Shown here: piece after piece, positions 1 through 9,341 of the stretch
Position numbering within the stretch: the stretch's first letter is position 1
How the letters are laid out: each line of letters opens with the position of its first letter
Source of the DNA: CAJQHK01 sp038142525
Lineage (GTDB): Bacteria; Pseudomonadota; Alphaproteobacteria; Rickettsiales; UBA1997
NCBI GenBank assembly: GCA_038142525.1
Contig: JAYQKE010000003.1
Location: 153,286-217,285, forward strand
DNA length: 64,000 bases
Direction of reading: 5' to 3'
The notes under the pieces: generated by a model
Database searches by the model: none
Seen by the model: the letters and a program-made list of their open reading frames with translations, nothing else
Told to the model about the DNA's origin: nothing
Program-made: the position numbers and the translations under genes

Positions 1-585
1 AAGAAGATTACCCTTTAATTAAAAATAAATGTAAAAAAGAAAAAGGAGAAATTCATTTTCTTGATGAGATGGGAATAAATAACAATAGCCACTCTTTTCT
101 TAGAGGATATGGAATAAAAGGAAATAAAGAATATCAGCCAGTCTTAACAAAATCAGTTAAAAGAGTAAGTACAAATATGGTTTCAACAATCAATAATAAT
201 GGTCATTTCAGATTTATGGTCTATGAAGAAAATATGAATATTGAAATATTTCTTAAATTTCTTAGACAATTAATTAAAAACCAAGATAAGAAAATATTCT
301 TAATATTAGATAATCTAAGAGTTCATCATGCTAAAAAAGTAAAAGAATGGCAACAAAAACATAAAGATAAAATAGAGTTCTATTTTCTTCCAGCATATTT
401 CACCTGAATTAAATCCAGATGAATTGGTTAATCAAGATGTTAAGGCAAATGCAGTAAAACATAGGTTAATTCATACAAAAGAAGAATTAAATAAAATAGT
501 CAGATCATATTTATATTCTCTACAGAGAGATAAGCAAAAAATAAGAAATTTTTTCAAAAAGAAAAGTGTTAGATATGCCGCCTAA
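1..585 (+). pseudogene. IS630-family transposase, 5'-truncated and frameshifted
   Basis: The reading frame is already open at base 3 and encodes the DDE_3 catalytic half of an IS630/Tc1-like transposase. Visible are FLDEMGI (first Asp), ILDNLRVHHA (second Asp) and, after a frameshift, SPELNPDEL (Glu). The frame breaks near base 400, where an extra T in 'catattt' converts PAYSPELNP into a stop; the remainder reads in the +1 frame to a TAA at 583-585. The N-terminal DNA-binding half lies outside the window or is lost. The last 165 bases occur again at 751-915. Family assignment rests on the catalytic motifs; activity is excluded by the break. Confidence 0.8.
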
Positions 586-614
586 AAGTCTACTAATTTA
601 TGAAAGGGGTAATA
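419..614. repeat. 196-bp direct repeat, copy 1
   Basis: This stretch is repeated base for base at 749-944. It covers the C-terminal codons of the IS630 transposase and its 3' flank. The two copies bracket a 130-bp end fragment of an unrelated IS5-type element. Confidence 0.9.
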
Positions 615-750
615 TTTCATTATAATAAACAGCAATAAAGCTAGATAAATACTAGCTTTATTGCTGTTTTATTCAAGAAAAAATTGATGAAATTAAGAAA
701 AAACCAAGAGAAAGTTAGGGAAATTTTAATGATCTATGCAAAGGTCTTAT
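610..750 (-). mobile_element. End fragment of IS5-type element b
   Basis: The sequence is the reverse complement of the left end of the element that starts at 63556. It includes the terminal AAGACCTTTGCATAG and a strong hairpin at 627-669 (arms AAACAGCAATAAAGCTAG, loop ATAAATA). No transposase codons remain. Because it carries only one element end, it is a remnant and not a transposition-competent unit. Confidence 0.75.
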
Positions 751-944
751 GAATTGGTTAATCAAGATGTTAAGGCAAATGCAGTAAAACATAGGTTAAT
801 TCATACAAAAGAAGAATTAAATAAAATAGTCAGATCATATTTATATTCTCTACAGAGAGATAAGCAAAAAATAAGAAATTTTTTCAAAAAGAAAAGTGTT
901 AGATATGCCGCCTAAAAGTCTACTAATTTATGAAAGGGGTAATA
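749..944. repeat. 196-bp direct repeat, copy 2, with IS630 transposase tail
   Basis: Second copy of 419-614. It contains codons for the last ~54 residues of the IS630 transposase ending at a TAA at 913-915, with no start. It ends exactly where the acr3 fragment begins, so it marks the breakpoint that removed most of acr3. Confidence 0.9.
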
Positions 945-1108
945 AATATAGCTACTACAAGGTTAACACTAGCATATTCCAGAGATGCAATAAATTGAAA
1001 TATGTCAGGAGATAAATATCCCAAGAAAACCCCCAATAAAATACATAATCCAACCCATAAAGATAAATATCTTTCAAAAATTCCTATTGGTGATTTTTTA
1101 TTAGTCAT
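945..1108 (-). pseudogene. acr3: Acr3-type arsenite efflux transporter, N-terminal fragment
   Basis: About 55 residues are left, with the typical start of ACR3/ArsB-type permeases: a FERYLSLWVGL motif, a first membrane helix, then SPDIFQF and LEYASVNLVVA. The rest of this ~350-residue, ten-helix transporter is missing. The frame runs at 944 into IS630-derived repeat DNA. Full-length Acr3 exports arsenite using the proton motive force. The start ATG overlaps the stop of a small upstream frame (1101-1238) by 8 bases, a coupled arrangement common in ars operons. The fragment cannot form a transporter. Confidence 0.75.
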
Positions 1109-1238
1109 AATCTGCTTGATAATTATCTCTAAATTTTTTTAGTTCACTAAATTGTTGGCTAATCTTTAAGAACGGGGCATCTCGGAACCTTATTCTTAAT
1201 TCTTTGAATGTATGAGTTGAACATTTTTCATCTAACAA
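1101..1238 (-). other. Short unrecognised frame coupled to acr3 fragment
   Basis: A 45-codon frame begins at a TTG, has an in-frame stop just upstream, and ends in TAA overlapping the acr3 start as ATGACTAA. The product would be Lys/Arg-rich (for example FKELRIRFRDAP). It could be the tail of a lost ars-operon gene fused to the aroB 3' flank. I recognise no family. Only the overlap with acr3 suggests translation. Confidence 0.25.
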
Positions 1239-1253
1239 AAAACAATATGTTTT

Positions 1254-2361
1254 TTATTTATTGATTTTAAATTGACATAGAGAATTGGACATATCCAATA
1301 ATTCTACTTTTACATCCTCTTTTATTAAAAATTTTCCAATTTTTTCAAGTAAAATAAAAGTTAGAGCATTATTTTTGACCTTCTTATCCTTGTAAAGATG
1401 TGATATCAAAGATTTTTCATCCCACTTTTCTCTAAAATCAAAGGCAGAAATTGGTAAATTAGCTTTTTTGAGATGATTTTTAATTCTTTCTAAACCTTCT
1501 TCCTTTAAAAATCCTAAATCCTGTGACATTTTGGCTACCAAAACCATACCAATTGCCACCGCCTCACCATGAAGAATTTCACCACTATAAGAAGTTTCAG
1601 TTTCAAAAATATGGCCAAAAGTATGACCAAAATTTAAAATGCGTCTTAAGCCCTGCTCTCTTTCATCTTCTGCCACAATTTTGGCCTTAATTTCACAGGA
1701 TTTAGCAATGATTTTTTCCAGAATTTTTGGATTCTTATCCTTAATTTTATCTAAATTACCTTCTAAAAATTGAAAAAATTCTGCATCAATTATCAAGCCA
1801 TATTTTACCACTTCAGCATAGCCAGAAAAGAAATCGCGATCTGGCAAGGTTTTTAAAAATCTAAATCACAAATAACTAATTTTGGTTGATAAAAACTACC
1901 AATAAGATTTTTACCATAATTACTATTAATTGCCGTTTTGCCCCCAACTGAGCTATCGGTCATTGAAAGTAAAGTTGTTGGAACTTGAACAAAATCAATG
2001 CCACGCACAAAATTGAAGCGACAAATCCAGATATATCACCAACAACGCCACCACCAAAAGCAATGATTAAAGATTTCCGATCAATTGGAAAATTCAGCGC
2101 CTCTTCAGTAATTTTTTCTAAATTAACAAAATTTTTACTATTTTCTCCTGCATCTAAAATGATTTTTTTAATTGGAAGGTTAGTTTTTGAAATTTCTTTT
2201 TCAAAATTATCCAAATGACATTTAGCCAAATTTTGATCAGTAATAATAATAATTTTTGAATAATTTTTATCTGCTAAAAATTTAGTTATTTCATTAGAAA
2301 TATTACTTCCTATTAAAATATCATAGCTATTTTGCCCCAGATTTATATGAATTTTTGACAT
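1254..2361 (-). CDS. aroB: 3-dehydroquinate synthase, two frameshifts
   Basis: Second step of the shikimate pathway: DAHP to 3-dehydroquinate, NAD and metal dependent, cytoplasmic. Once two single-base deletions are allowed for, the gene encodes about 369 residues, the normal length. Motifs in order: FGGGVVGDISGF (NAD-binding glycine-rich loop), PTTLLSMTDSSVGGKTAI, SGYAEVVKYG, and NFGHTFGHIFE with metal-binding histidines. The breaks lie near 2018 (T-run before GTGCGTGG) and near 1852 (T-run before AAAAACC). Both are in homopolymers, and both sides are well conserved, so sequencing error is as plausible as decay. It is divergent from glpQ with 56 bases between start codons. No other shikimate gene is in the window. 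Confidence 0.9.
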
Positions 2362-2417
2362 TACACCTTATGTTTATTAGTTTTAAGAAATCATATTAAA
2401 AGTTTTAATTTTTACAA

Positions 2418-3395
2418 ATGAAAAATAAAATCATCAATATTGCCCATCGCGGAGCTAGCGGATATTTACCAGAACATAGTCTTGAATCTAAGGCTTTGGC
2501 TTTTGGTCTTGGCGCCGATTATATTGAGCAAGATTTGGTTATGACTAAAGATGATGAAATAATTGTTTTTCATGATCTTTATCTTAATTTTTTGACTAAT
2601 ATTTTAGATATTTACCCAAATAGATCTAGATCTGACGGTAAATATTATGTTATTGATTTTACTTTTAATGAATTAAAAAATCTTAAATTATCGGAAAGAT
2701 TTAATATTCAAGATAATAAAAAAACGGCCAAATTTCCTGATCGGTTTCCTATTTTTTACTCAAATTTTAAAATTCATAAATTTTCTGATGAAATTGAACT
2801 AATTTTAGGATTGAATAAAGCGATGAATAAAAATATTGGGATTTATCCTGAAATTAAATATCCCCAGTTTCATAGGAGTGAAGGTAAGGATATTTCTAAA
2901 AAAACTTTGGAAATATTAAAAAAATACGGTTTTAACTCAAAAAATGATAAAATTTATCTACAATCCTTTGATAATAATGAATTAAAGAGGATTAAAAATG
3001 ATTTATTTCCCGAATTTGATCTTGAGTTAAAATTAATTCAACTAATTGGTAAAAATCAATGGGAGCATGATTTAATCAATAAAAATAATAAGATTTACAA
3101 ATTTCAGGAAGATTATGATCAAATATTAAGTAAGGAGGGTCTTAAAGATATTTCCAAATATTGCCATGGTTTATCAATGATAATAGATAAAAAATCAACT
3201 AAGGATAAAATTATTTACACAGATATTGTTAAAAATATTAAAGATTATGGCTTAGATTGTCATATTTACACATTAAGATCTGATAAGGATCAAATTCCAA
3301 ATTATGCTAATGATTTTGAAGATTTTGTTAGAATTTTATCAAAACAAGATATTGATGGCATATTTAGTGATTTTCCAGATAAAATGGCATTTTAA
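2418..3395 (+). CDS. glpQ: Glycerophosphodiester phosphodiesterase family protein
   Basis: Predicted to hydrolyse glycerophosphodiesters to glycerol-3-phosphate and an alcohol. At 325 residues it has the GDPD TIM-barrel signature: HRGASG at residues 10-15 with catalytic His10, PEHS, YIEQDLVMTKD with Glu37 and Asp39 as metal ligands, and VFHD with His52. The large insert and length match GlpQ rather than the shorter UgpQ form. No signal peptide is visible, although E. coli GlpQ is periplasmic, so this copy would act in the cytoplasm unless the start is wrong. The stop overlaps the convergent ThiE-like gene by 4 bases. The frame is intact. Confidence 0.88.
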   Translation: MKNKIINIAHRGASGYLPEHSLESKALAFGLGADYIEQDLVMTKDDEIIVFHDLYLNFLTNILDIYPNRSRSDGKYYVIDFTFNELKNLKLSERFNIQDNKKTAKFPDRFPIFYSNFKIHKFSDEIELILGLNKAMNKNIGIYPEIKYPQFHRSEGKDISKKTLEILKKYGFNSKNDKIYLQSFDNNELKRIKNDLFPEFDLELKLIQLIGKNQWEHDLINKNNKIYKFQEDYDQILSKEGLKDISKYCHGLSMIIDKKSTKDKIIYTDIVKNIKDYGLDCHIYTLRSDKDQIPNYANDFEDFVRILSKQDIDGIFSDFPDKMAF

Positions 3396-3910
3396 ACCGA
3401 AAATAAATCAATTCCAGCGATACCAGAAATATTAAGATTTTGCAACTCTTTGATATTTTCAATATTTATCCCTCCTAAAGGACAAATTTTAATATTTTTT
3501 TCTTCGGTTAATTTCTTTAAAAACTCTATTCCAAGAGGTTTTTGATCCTTATGGCTAGTAGTTTTAAAAATTGGCGATAAAAATCTAATATCCAAATCCA
3601 AATCCTGATATTTTAAAAGCGTTTCTTCACTATGAAAAGAGCAAGTTACAAAAAGATCCTTAGGAAAAAACTTTCTAATTTTTCTAAAATCATCTAAAAA
3701 ATCATCATGATCAGAAAAGTGGATGCTACTAGTAGCAACTATTTTTGCTAAATTAATATCTTTGCCAATTATTAATTTTAAATTTCTTTTTTGACAAATT
3801 TTTTGGATCTTTTGGGCCAGATACAACCTGTCCTGATAGTTTAAATCATATTCACGAAAAATAACTAAAGCATTTTCTGGCAAGGAAGAAATTATTTTAA
3901 TAATATCCAC
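3392..3910 (-). CDS. ThiE/TenI-like protein (degenerate, short)
   Basis: A 172-residue TIM-barrel protein of the thiamine phosphate synthase/TenI superfamily. It has the SPIFKTTSHKDQKPLG loop and the C-terminal phosphate-binding CPLGGINIENI. The ThiE substrate motif (NDR...GADGVHLG) is replaced by GKDINLAKIVATSSIHFS, so it is more likely TenI-like or non-synthase. The start used is GTG. The codons just upstream (FFTDRKK) resemble the first strand of the family but are closed by a TAG, and a one-base indel in the adjoining 7-T run would extend the gene upstream. A canonical ThiE sits at 54216-54815. Confidence 0.65.
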   Translation of the reverse strand: MDIIKIISSLPENALVIFREYDLNYQDRLYLAQKIQKICQKRNLKLIIGKDINLAKIVATSSIHFSDHDDFLDDFRKIRKFFPKDLFVTCSFHSEETLLKYQDLDLDIRFLSPIFKTTSHKDQKPLGIEFLKKLTEEKNIKICPLGGINIENIKELQNLNISGIAGIDLFSV

Positions 3911-4062
3911 TTTTTTTCTATCAGTAAAAAAACAAAACTAGAAATTTGAATCTGAAAAGAATTGTCTTAATTTATTCATTTTGATTCTTAAAAAGCGGTC
4001 TGCTTTTTTAGGGGGAAATGGTGTTAGAGGATATAAATTTGCAAGATGAAGCCAAAATAATA

Positions 4063-5100
4063 TTAAAAGCCAAAATGTTTTAAAAATCTGACATCATTAT
4101 CAAAAAAACTCCTCAAATCAGTAATACCATATTTTAACATGGCCAATCTTTCAATCCCAACACCAAAAGCAAAACCTTGATATTCTTCTGGATCTATATC
4201 GACATTTTTTAAAACATTCGGATGAATCATGCCACAACCAAGAATCTCCAGGAATTTTTCACTACCGCCAATTGTAATAAGATTATTTTTCTTTTCATAA
4301 CCAATATCCAGCTCAGCAGAAGGTTCGGTGAAAGGAAAAAAGCTTGGTCTAAATCTCATAGAGACTTCTTCAATTTCAAAAAATTTCTTCAAAAATTCCT
4401 CCAATATCCATTTCAGATGACCCATATTAACATTTTTATCAATCATCAAAGCCTCCATCTGATGAAACATTGGGGTGTGAGTTTGGTCAGAATCGCGACG
4501 ATAAACCTTACCAATTGAAATAACAGCCAAAGGTGGCTTAGAATCTTGTAATTTACGAATTTGTACTGAAGAAGTGTGGGTTCTAAGAAGTAATTTGTCA
4601 CCTTGATCATCTTCAGCATTAAGATAAAAAGTATCTTGCATTTGCCTTGCTGGGTGATTTTTGGGAATATTTAAAGCCGTAAAATTATGAAAATCATCTT
4701 CAATTTCAGGACCAAAAGTCACTTCAAAACCTAAATTAATAAAAATCTCCTCAATTTCAGATATAACCTTACTGATTGGATGAATTTTGCCCTGATTAAA
4801 TTTCCTAACCGGCAGAGTAACATCAACTTTTTCAGTTTTTAATCTTTCATTAATTTCTTTTAATTCTAAAACCTCCTTTTTACTTTGGATTTCTAAGGAT
4901 ATAAGGTTTTTAAATTGATTAACTTCAGAGCCAAATTTCTTTTTTTCTTCAATAGTTAAATCTTTGATATTTTTCATCAAATTTTTAACCAAACCTTCTT
5001 TACCTAAAAAAGTTAGCCTAACATTTTCTAAATCTTGTAAATTATTACTATTAGAAATTTTTGATTGAAATTCCTGTTTAATTTCTTGCAAATTTTGCAT
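4063..5100 (-). CDS. pheS: Phenylalanyl-tRNA synthetase alpha subunit
   Basis: Class II aminoacyl-tRNA synthetase alpha chain, which charges tRNA-Phe with PheT as an alpha2-beta2 tetramer. It is 345 residues with an N-terminal coiled coil (about 1-90), motif 2 around LLRTHTSSVQIR, the phenylalanine pocket FFPFTEPSAELDI, GCGMIHPNVL, and motif 3 GFAFGVGIERLAMLKYGI. The frame is intact and of full length. The beta subunit gene pheT, usually directly downstream, is not here: the next minus-strand gene is ThiE-like, after ~150 bases of non-coding sequence. It is divergent from the ABC-2 permease. Confidence 0.95.
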   Translation of the reverse strand: MQNLQEIKQEFQSKISNSNNLQDLENVRLTFLGKEGLVKNLMKNIKDLTIEEKKKFGSEVNQFKNLISLEIQSKKEVLELKEINERLKTEKVDVTLPVRKFNQGKIHPISKVISEIEEIFINLGFEVTFGPEIEDDFHNFTALNIPKNHPARQMQDTFYLNAEDDQGDKLLLRTHTSSVQIRKLQDSKPPLAVISIGKVYRRDSDQTHTPMFHQMEALMIDKNVNMGHLKWILEEFLKKFFEIEEVSMRFRPSFFPFTEPSAELDIGYEKKNNLITIGGSEKFLEILGCGMIHPNVLKNVDIDPEEYQGFAFGVGIERLAMLKYGITDLRSFFDNDVRFLKHFGF

Positions 5101-5199
5101 TGATTGATGATAATTTTACTAAATACTCCCAAAGTAACCTTATTTTACTTTGACCCCCTTTTGCAGGTGGTTAGCCGTAATACCAAACTTTTCTGATCA

Positions 5200-5262
5200 C
5201 TTCCTCCAAAAAAAGGCGGAGTGAAAATAATCAGAGATTATTTTGGCAGGGGTTTTAAAATA
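5200..5262. repeat. Palindromic repeat, copy 1
   Basis: Two nested hairpins lie between pheS and the permease: AAAATAATC/GATTATTTT and CACTTCCTCC/GGCGGAGTG. A related double palindrome lies at 23366-23432, between gpsA and tdh. Both sit between divergent genes. Confidence 0.45.
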
Positions 5263-5299
5263 CCATAATATAAATGTAAACAACTATTTTTCAACCCAA

Positions 5300-6063
5300 A
5301 TGATCAATTATTACGGTACTTTAACCCTAACTAAAAAAAAGAAATTTTAAGATTTCTTAAAGTTTATCATCAAACAATTTTTTCACCAATAATTAATTCT
5401 CTTTTACTTTTGGCAGTTTTTTCGATTTCCATTGGTAACAGAATCCAAATTGGCGGCTTAGATTTTCAAATTTTTGTGGCTTCTGGCCTGATCATCATGA
5501 CAGCTATGCAAAATTCTTTTGCCAATAGCTCCTCCTCTTTTGTTATGGGTAAGGTTTTGGGTCATATTGTTGATTATCTTATTCCTCCACTTGGTGCACT
5601 CGAAATTATCCTAGCCTTTACTATTGGCGCTGTTTTGCGTGGAATTATGGTTGGAGTTGTGGCCTATGTCGCTATTTGGTTTTTTCTTGATATTGGAATT
5701 TTTAGCTTTTTTCATATTGCCTTTTTCTTAATATTTGCTTCAATATTCTTAGGTTTACTTGGAATTTTATGCGGCATTTTATCAGAAAGTTTTGATCATA
5801 TGTCAGCCATTACCAGCTATCTCATCACCCCCCTAACCTTTCTTTCCGGAACTTTTTATTCTACTAAAAATCTACCTCCTACTTTAGAAAATATTGCCCA
5901 CTATAATCCATTTTTTTACATGATTGACGGTTTTAGATATGGCATAACTGGCTATCATGATGGTAATTTAACTATTGGAATTTTTGTAATTTTAGGGATA
6001 AATATTCTACTTTTTGCCTTAAATTACAAATTACTAAAAATAGGTTATAGGATTAAAAACTAA
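5300..6063 (+). CDS. ABC-2 type transporter permease (YadH-like), frameshifted
   Basis: Integral membrane permease of an ABC-2 exporter with about six helices. The ATG at 5300 opens with INYYGTLTLTKK, the usual cytoplasmic lead of YadH-type permeases. The frame breaks in an 8-A run at 5333-5340 and resumes as EILRFLKVYHQTIFSPIINSLL, then the membrane domain with FLSGTFYSTKNLP and NPFFYMIDGFRYG. With one A added the protein is about 254 residues, the family norm. Its stop overlaps the next start as TAATG, so it is translationally coupled to an ATPase that looks like ZnuC rather than a YadG-type partner. Substrate unknown. Confidence 0.8.
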
Positions 6064-6780
6064 TGCAGCAAAATCTGATCTCATTACAAAATATCAATCT
6101 AAAATTTACCGGTAAAAATATTCTAGAAAATATTGATTTAGATATTAAAAAAGGTGATTTTCTAACCATAATTGGACCAAATGGTGCTGGAAAAAGTAGT
6201 CTTATTAAAATTATTATTGGCTCCCTAAAGCCAAATTCTGGCAAAATAAAAAGAAATAAGGACCTAAAAATTGCTTATGTACCACAAAAAATGGAAATTA
6301 ACAAAACAATTCCAATTAATGCTAAATATTTTCTAAAATTAAATCAAAAAATCGATCAAAAATTATTCCAAAAAATTACTCATGATTTAAAAATTAGTGA
6401 TTTTTTAAACACTTCACTCTCCAATCTTTCAGGTGGTCAAAGGCAAAGAATTTTATTAACAAAAGCCCTACTCTCTGAGCCCAATTTATTGATTTTAGAT
6501 GAGCCAGCGCAAAATTTAGATATTTCTGGTCAGTTAGAATTTTACAGCTATATTAATAAATTACATAAAGAAAAAAATATTAGTATTTTAATGGTTTCCC
6601 ATGATTTACATATTGTCATGTCTTCAACTAAAAAGGTAATTTGTCTAAATCATCATATTTCTTTGCCAGGGAGAACCTAAAATTATTGCCCAAAATCCTG
6701 ATTTTAAAGAAATTTTTGGCAATGATATGAATAAATTAATATCAATATATAATCATTATCACGATCATCATCATGGATGA
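6063..6780 (+). CDS. znuC: Zinc/manganese ABC transporter ATPase, frameshifted near 3' end
   Basis: ATP-hydrolysing subunit of a metal importer. Walker A GPNGAGKS at residues 38-45, signature LSGGQ at 123-127, Walker B LLILDEP at 143-149 and switch His181 are all present. Near 6663 a one-base indel gives an early stop, but the next frame continues CQGEPKIIAQNP to TGA at 6780 and ends in the histidine-rich tail NHYHDHHHG, typical of ZnuC. It overlaps the permease gene before it by one base and znuB after it by 8 bases, so all three are one operon. Zn is favoured over Mn because of the His tail; this is inference. Confidence 0.85.
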
Positions 6781-7618
6781 ATTTATTATTCAAATTATTA
6801 TTGCCGCAATTGGCATTAGCCTTATTACCTCTGCTTTAGGATGCTTTGTTATCTGGAAAAAAATGGCCTATTTTGGTGATTCTTTAGCTCACGCTTCCTT
6901 ACTTGGTATTGCTATTGGTATTTTATTTTCTATTGATATTAATCTGATGATTTTGGCAACTACCATATTGTTTGCGGTAATTTTAGGATTTTTACAAAAT
7001 AGAAACTTTCTTTCCAATGATGCTTTACTAGGCATATTAGCCCATGGCGGAATTTCTTTAGCTATGATTATCATTAGCTTTTCTCATGCAAATTTTGATT
7101 TGGAAGGATTTTTATTTGGCAGTTTGTTATTTGTTGAAAATAAAGATATTTTATTAATTTATCTGGCGCTTTTTATCATTTATCCCATTATTTTTCTTAA
7201 TTGGCAAAAATTTATTCTATTAACTCTTAATTCAGATATTGCTTGCTCTATGGGTATTAATCCTGCTAAATATCGCATGATTTTTACTATCTTAATTGCC
7301 CTGACCATTACTATTACCATTAAAATCACTGGCGTTTTATTAGTTACTTCACTTCTGATTATTCCTGCTTCAATTTCTCGAATCATTAGTAAATCTCCTA
7401 ATCAAATGCTGTTATTTTCTACAATTATTAGTGTTTTTTCTAGTATTTTAGGTTCTATTCTTTCCTATCAATTTGATCTAATCTTAGGGCCAACAATCAT
7501 TACAATTACAATTATTATTTTTAGTTTGGTGATTATACCAATTATCAATTTAAAAACTATTTTAAATATTAAACAATCCAGTCTCATCTTTTTGGCTAAA
7601 ATTTGTAAAAAGCCTTGA
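6773..7618 (+). CDS. znuB: Zinc ABC transporter permease
   Basis: A 281-residue integral membrane protein of the ABC-3 family with seven to eight helices. Family landmarks are the MAYFGDSLAHASLLGIA segment near the N terminus and TGVLLVTSLLIIPASISR. Together with the coupled ATPase it forms the membrane part of a high-affinity Zn2+ importer. The usual periplasmic binding protein ZnuA is not in the window. The ATG lies inside the last codons of znuC. The frame is intact. Confidence 0.92.
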   Translation: MDEFIIQIIIAAIGISLITSALGCFVIWKKMAYFGDSLAHASLLGIAIGILFSIDINLMILATTILFAVILGFLQNRNFLSNDALLGILAHGGISLAMIIISFSHANFDLEGFLFGSLLFVENKDILLIYLALFIIYPIIFLNWQKFILLTLNSDIACSMGINPAKYRMIFTILIALTITITIKITGVLLVTSLLIIPASISRIISKSPNQMLLFSTIISVFSSILGSILSYQFDLILGPTIITITIIIFSLVIIPIINLKTILNIKQSSLIFLAKICKKP

Positions 7619-7667
7619 GAAATATGGGTATTGACATTATTGCTGAAATTTTTATGGTAAAATAAAA

Positions 7668-8525
7668 ATGCAAATTAACAAAAATATTATCCTAATTTTT
7701 GGACCAACAGCAAGTGGAAAATCTGCCTTAGCCTTAAAATTAGCTCAAGATAATGATGGGGTGATTTTTAATGCCGATTCTATGCAAATTTATCAAGAAT
7801 TACCTATCCTATCCTCGCAACCAACTTTAGAAGAAAAAAACATTACACCCCATTTTCTTTATGGCTTTTTAAATTATCAGGAGAATTTTTCAGTAGCTAA
7901 ATGGTTAGAAATAATTACTCCTATGATTAAGAAAAAAATAGTAGAAGGTAAAAAATGCTTTATTGTTGGCGGAACAGGACTTTATTTTTCTAGTCTTTAT
8001 TATGGTATTAATAAAATGCCAAAAATTAACAAAAAGTTAAAAGAAGAAATGCGTGATCTTTATCAGGAAATTGGTCATAAAAAATTTATCGATTTTCTTA
8101 AAGATTTAGGTGATGAAAATATTGACAATCTTGACTCTCAAAGGCTTATCAGAAGAGCGGAGATTCTTAAAGAAACTGGTAAAAATCTAACATTTTGGCA
8201 AAATCAGCCAAAGAAGATTTTTTTTAAAAAAGATCAAATGCAAATTATTAAATTACTCCCAGATCGAGAAAATCTTTATCAAAAATGTAATGAAAGATTT
8301 CAATATGTTTTTGAAAATGGTGCTATTGAAGAAGTAAAAAATTTAGCAAAATTAAATCCAGATCCAAAAAGTCTAATTACTAAAACTCTTGGCTATCAGG
8401 AAATAAATTGTTATCTCAATAATAGATTGGAAAAAAAGGAGGTAATTGAAATTGTAACCAAAAAAATTAGGAATTATGCTAAGAGGCAAATGACTTGGTT
8501 TCGTAATCAGTTTCCTGATATTTAA
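7668..8525 (+). CDS. miaA: tRNA dimethylallyltransferase
   Basis: Transfers a dimethylallyl group to N6 of A37 in tRNAs reading UNN codons. It is 285 residues with P-loop GPTASGKS at 12-19, the DSMQIYQELPILSSQPT substrate motif, GGTGLYFSSLYYGI, a SQRLIRRAEI segment, and the C-terminal KTLGYQEI and KRQMTWFRNQ. The frame is intact and of normal length for Rickettsiales. It starts 49 bases after znuB, probably in the same transcript. Confidence 0.96.
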   Translation: MQINKNIILIFGPTASGKSALALKLAQDNDGVIFNADSMQIYQELPILSSQPTLEEKNITPHFLYGFLNYQENFSVAKWLEIITPMIKKKIVEGKKCFIVGGTGLYFSSLYYGINKMPKINKKLKEEMRDLYQEIGHKKFIDFLKDLGDENIDNLDSQRLIRRAEILKETGKNLTFWQNQPKKIFFKKDQMQIIKLLPDRENLYQKCNERFQYVFENGAIEEVKNLAKLNPDPKSLITKTLGYQEINCYLNNRLEKKEVIEIVTKKIRNYAKRQMTWFRNQFPDI

Positions 8526-8535
8526 AAGTTAAATT

Positions 8536-9335
8536 ATGAAAATAAAAAACTTTAAAAAAAGAACCATAAAAGCATTAATTGCTATGATCTCATATTGGCT
8601 ACTATTTTCTGGTATCTTGTATTTTGCTGCAGATTGGATTATTTTTAAACCTCCAAAATCAGGAGTTGATATTACCAGAATTTCAAATATTTCCACTAAT
8701 TATGAAATTAAAGAAATTTACAATAATGATAATAAAATATTAAAAGCATTTTTCATTCCACAAAAAAGTGACAAGATTTTTGTTTATTTTCATGGTAATG
8801 TTGGAAAAAATTTTCATATTGTAATTGATAAATTCTTTCAAAAAACTGATCTAAATATTTTAGTCCCAACTTACATCGGTTATAAACCATCAAGCGGAGA
8901 AGCAAATGAAGAAAATTTTTATTTATCGGCTGATAAAACCATAGAACATCTATTACAAAATGGCTGGAAGGAAGAAAATATTATCATCATGGGAAGTAGC
9001 CTTGGAGGTGCGTGACTACCTATATTGCTTCAAAATATCCCAATCTTAATCGCACTATCATCGTTAATGCATTTGATTCCATTAATTCCATGTGTTTAGA
9101 GCAATATTATATTTTCTGTATTTTTACTAAAAATATCATTAATTCTGCTAAATATGCCAAAAATATTGAAGGAAAAATCTTTCAATTTCACTCTCTTTAT
9201 GATAAAATTGTCCCTTATAAATTGGGTAAAAAGCTATTTGCTATGATTAAAAGCAAAAATAAAAAATTTATTGATTTAAATGGTACCCATAATGACTTTT
9301 CTTTAGATAGAATAATCAAAGAATCTAATTTATAA
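8536..9335 (+). CDS. Alpha/beta hydrolase, membrane-anchored, frameshifted
   Basis: A serine hydrolase of the BEM46/YfhR type (~266 residues when the break is bridged). An N-terminal helix (about residues 17-35) probably anchors it. Oxyanion-region FHGNVGKN, nucleophile elbow GSSLGGA (Ser at 156), acid loop YDKIVP and catalytic His in GTHNDF are visible in order. A one-base indel at about 9010, directly after the nucleophile elbow, turns GGAVTTYIASKYP into a stop; the second half reads on from 9012. It lies 10 bases after miaA. The substrate cannot be told. Confidence 0.8.
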
Positions 9336-9341
9336 AATATT

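Noticed and set aside
4018..4083. 21-codon frame with a purine-rich stretch before its ATG, between pheS and the ThiE-like gene
   Set aside because: Too short, no family signal, and its end overlaps the pheS stop; may be chance.
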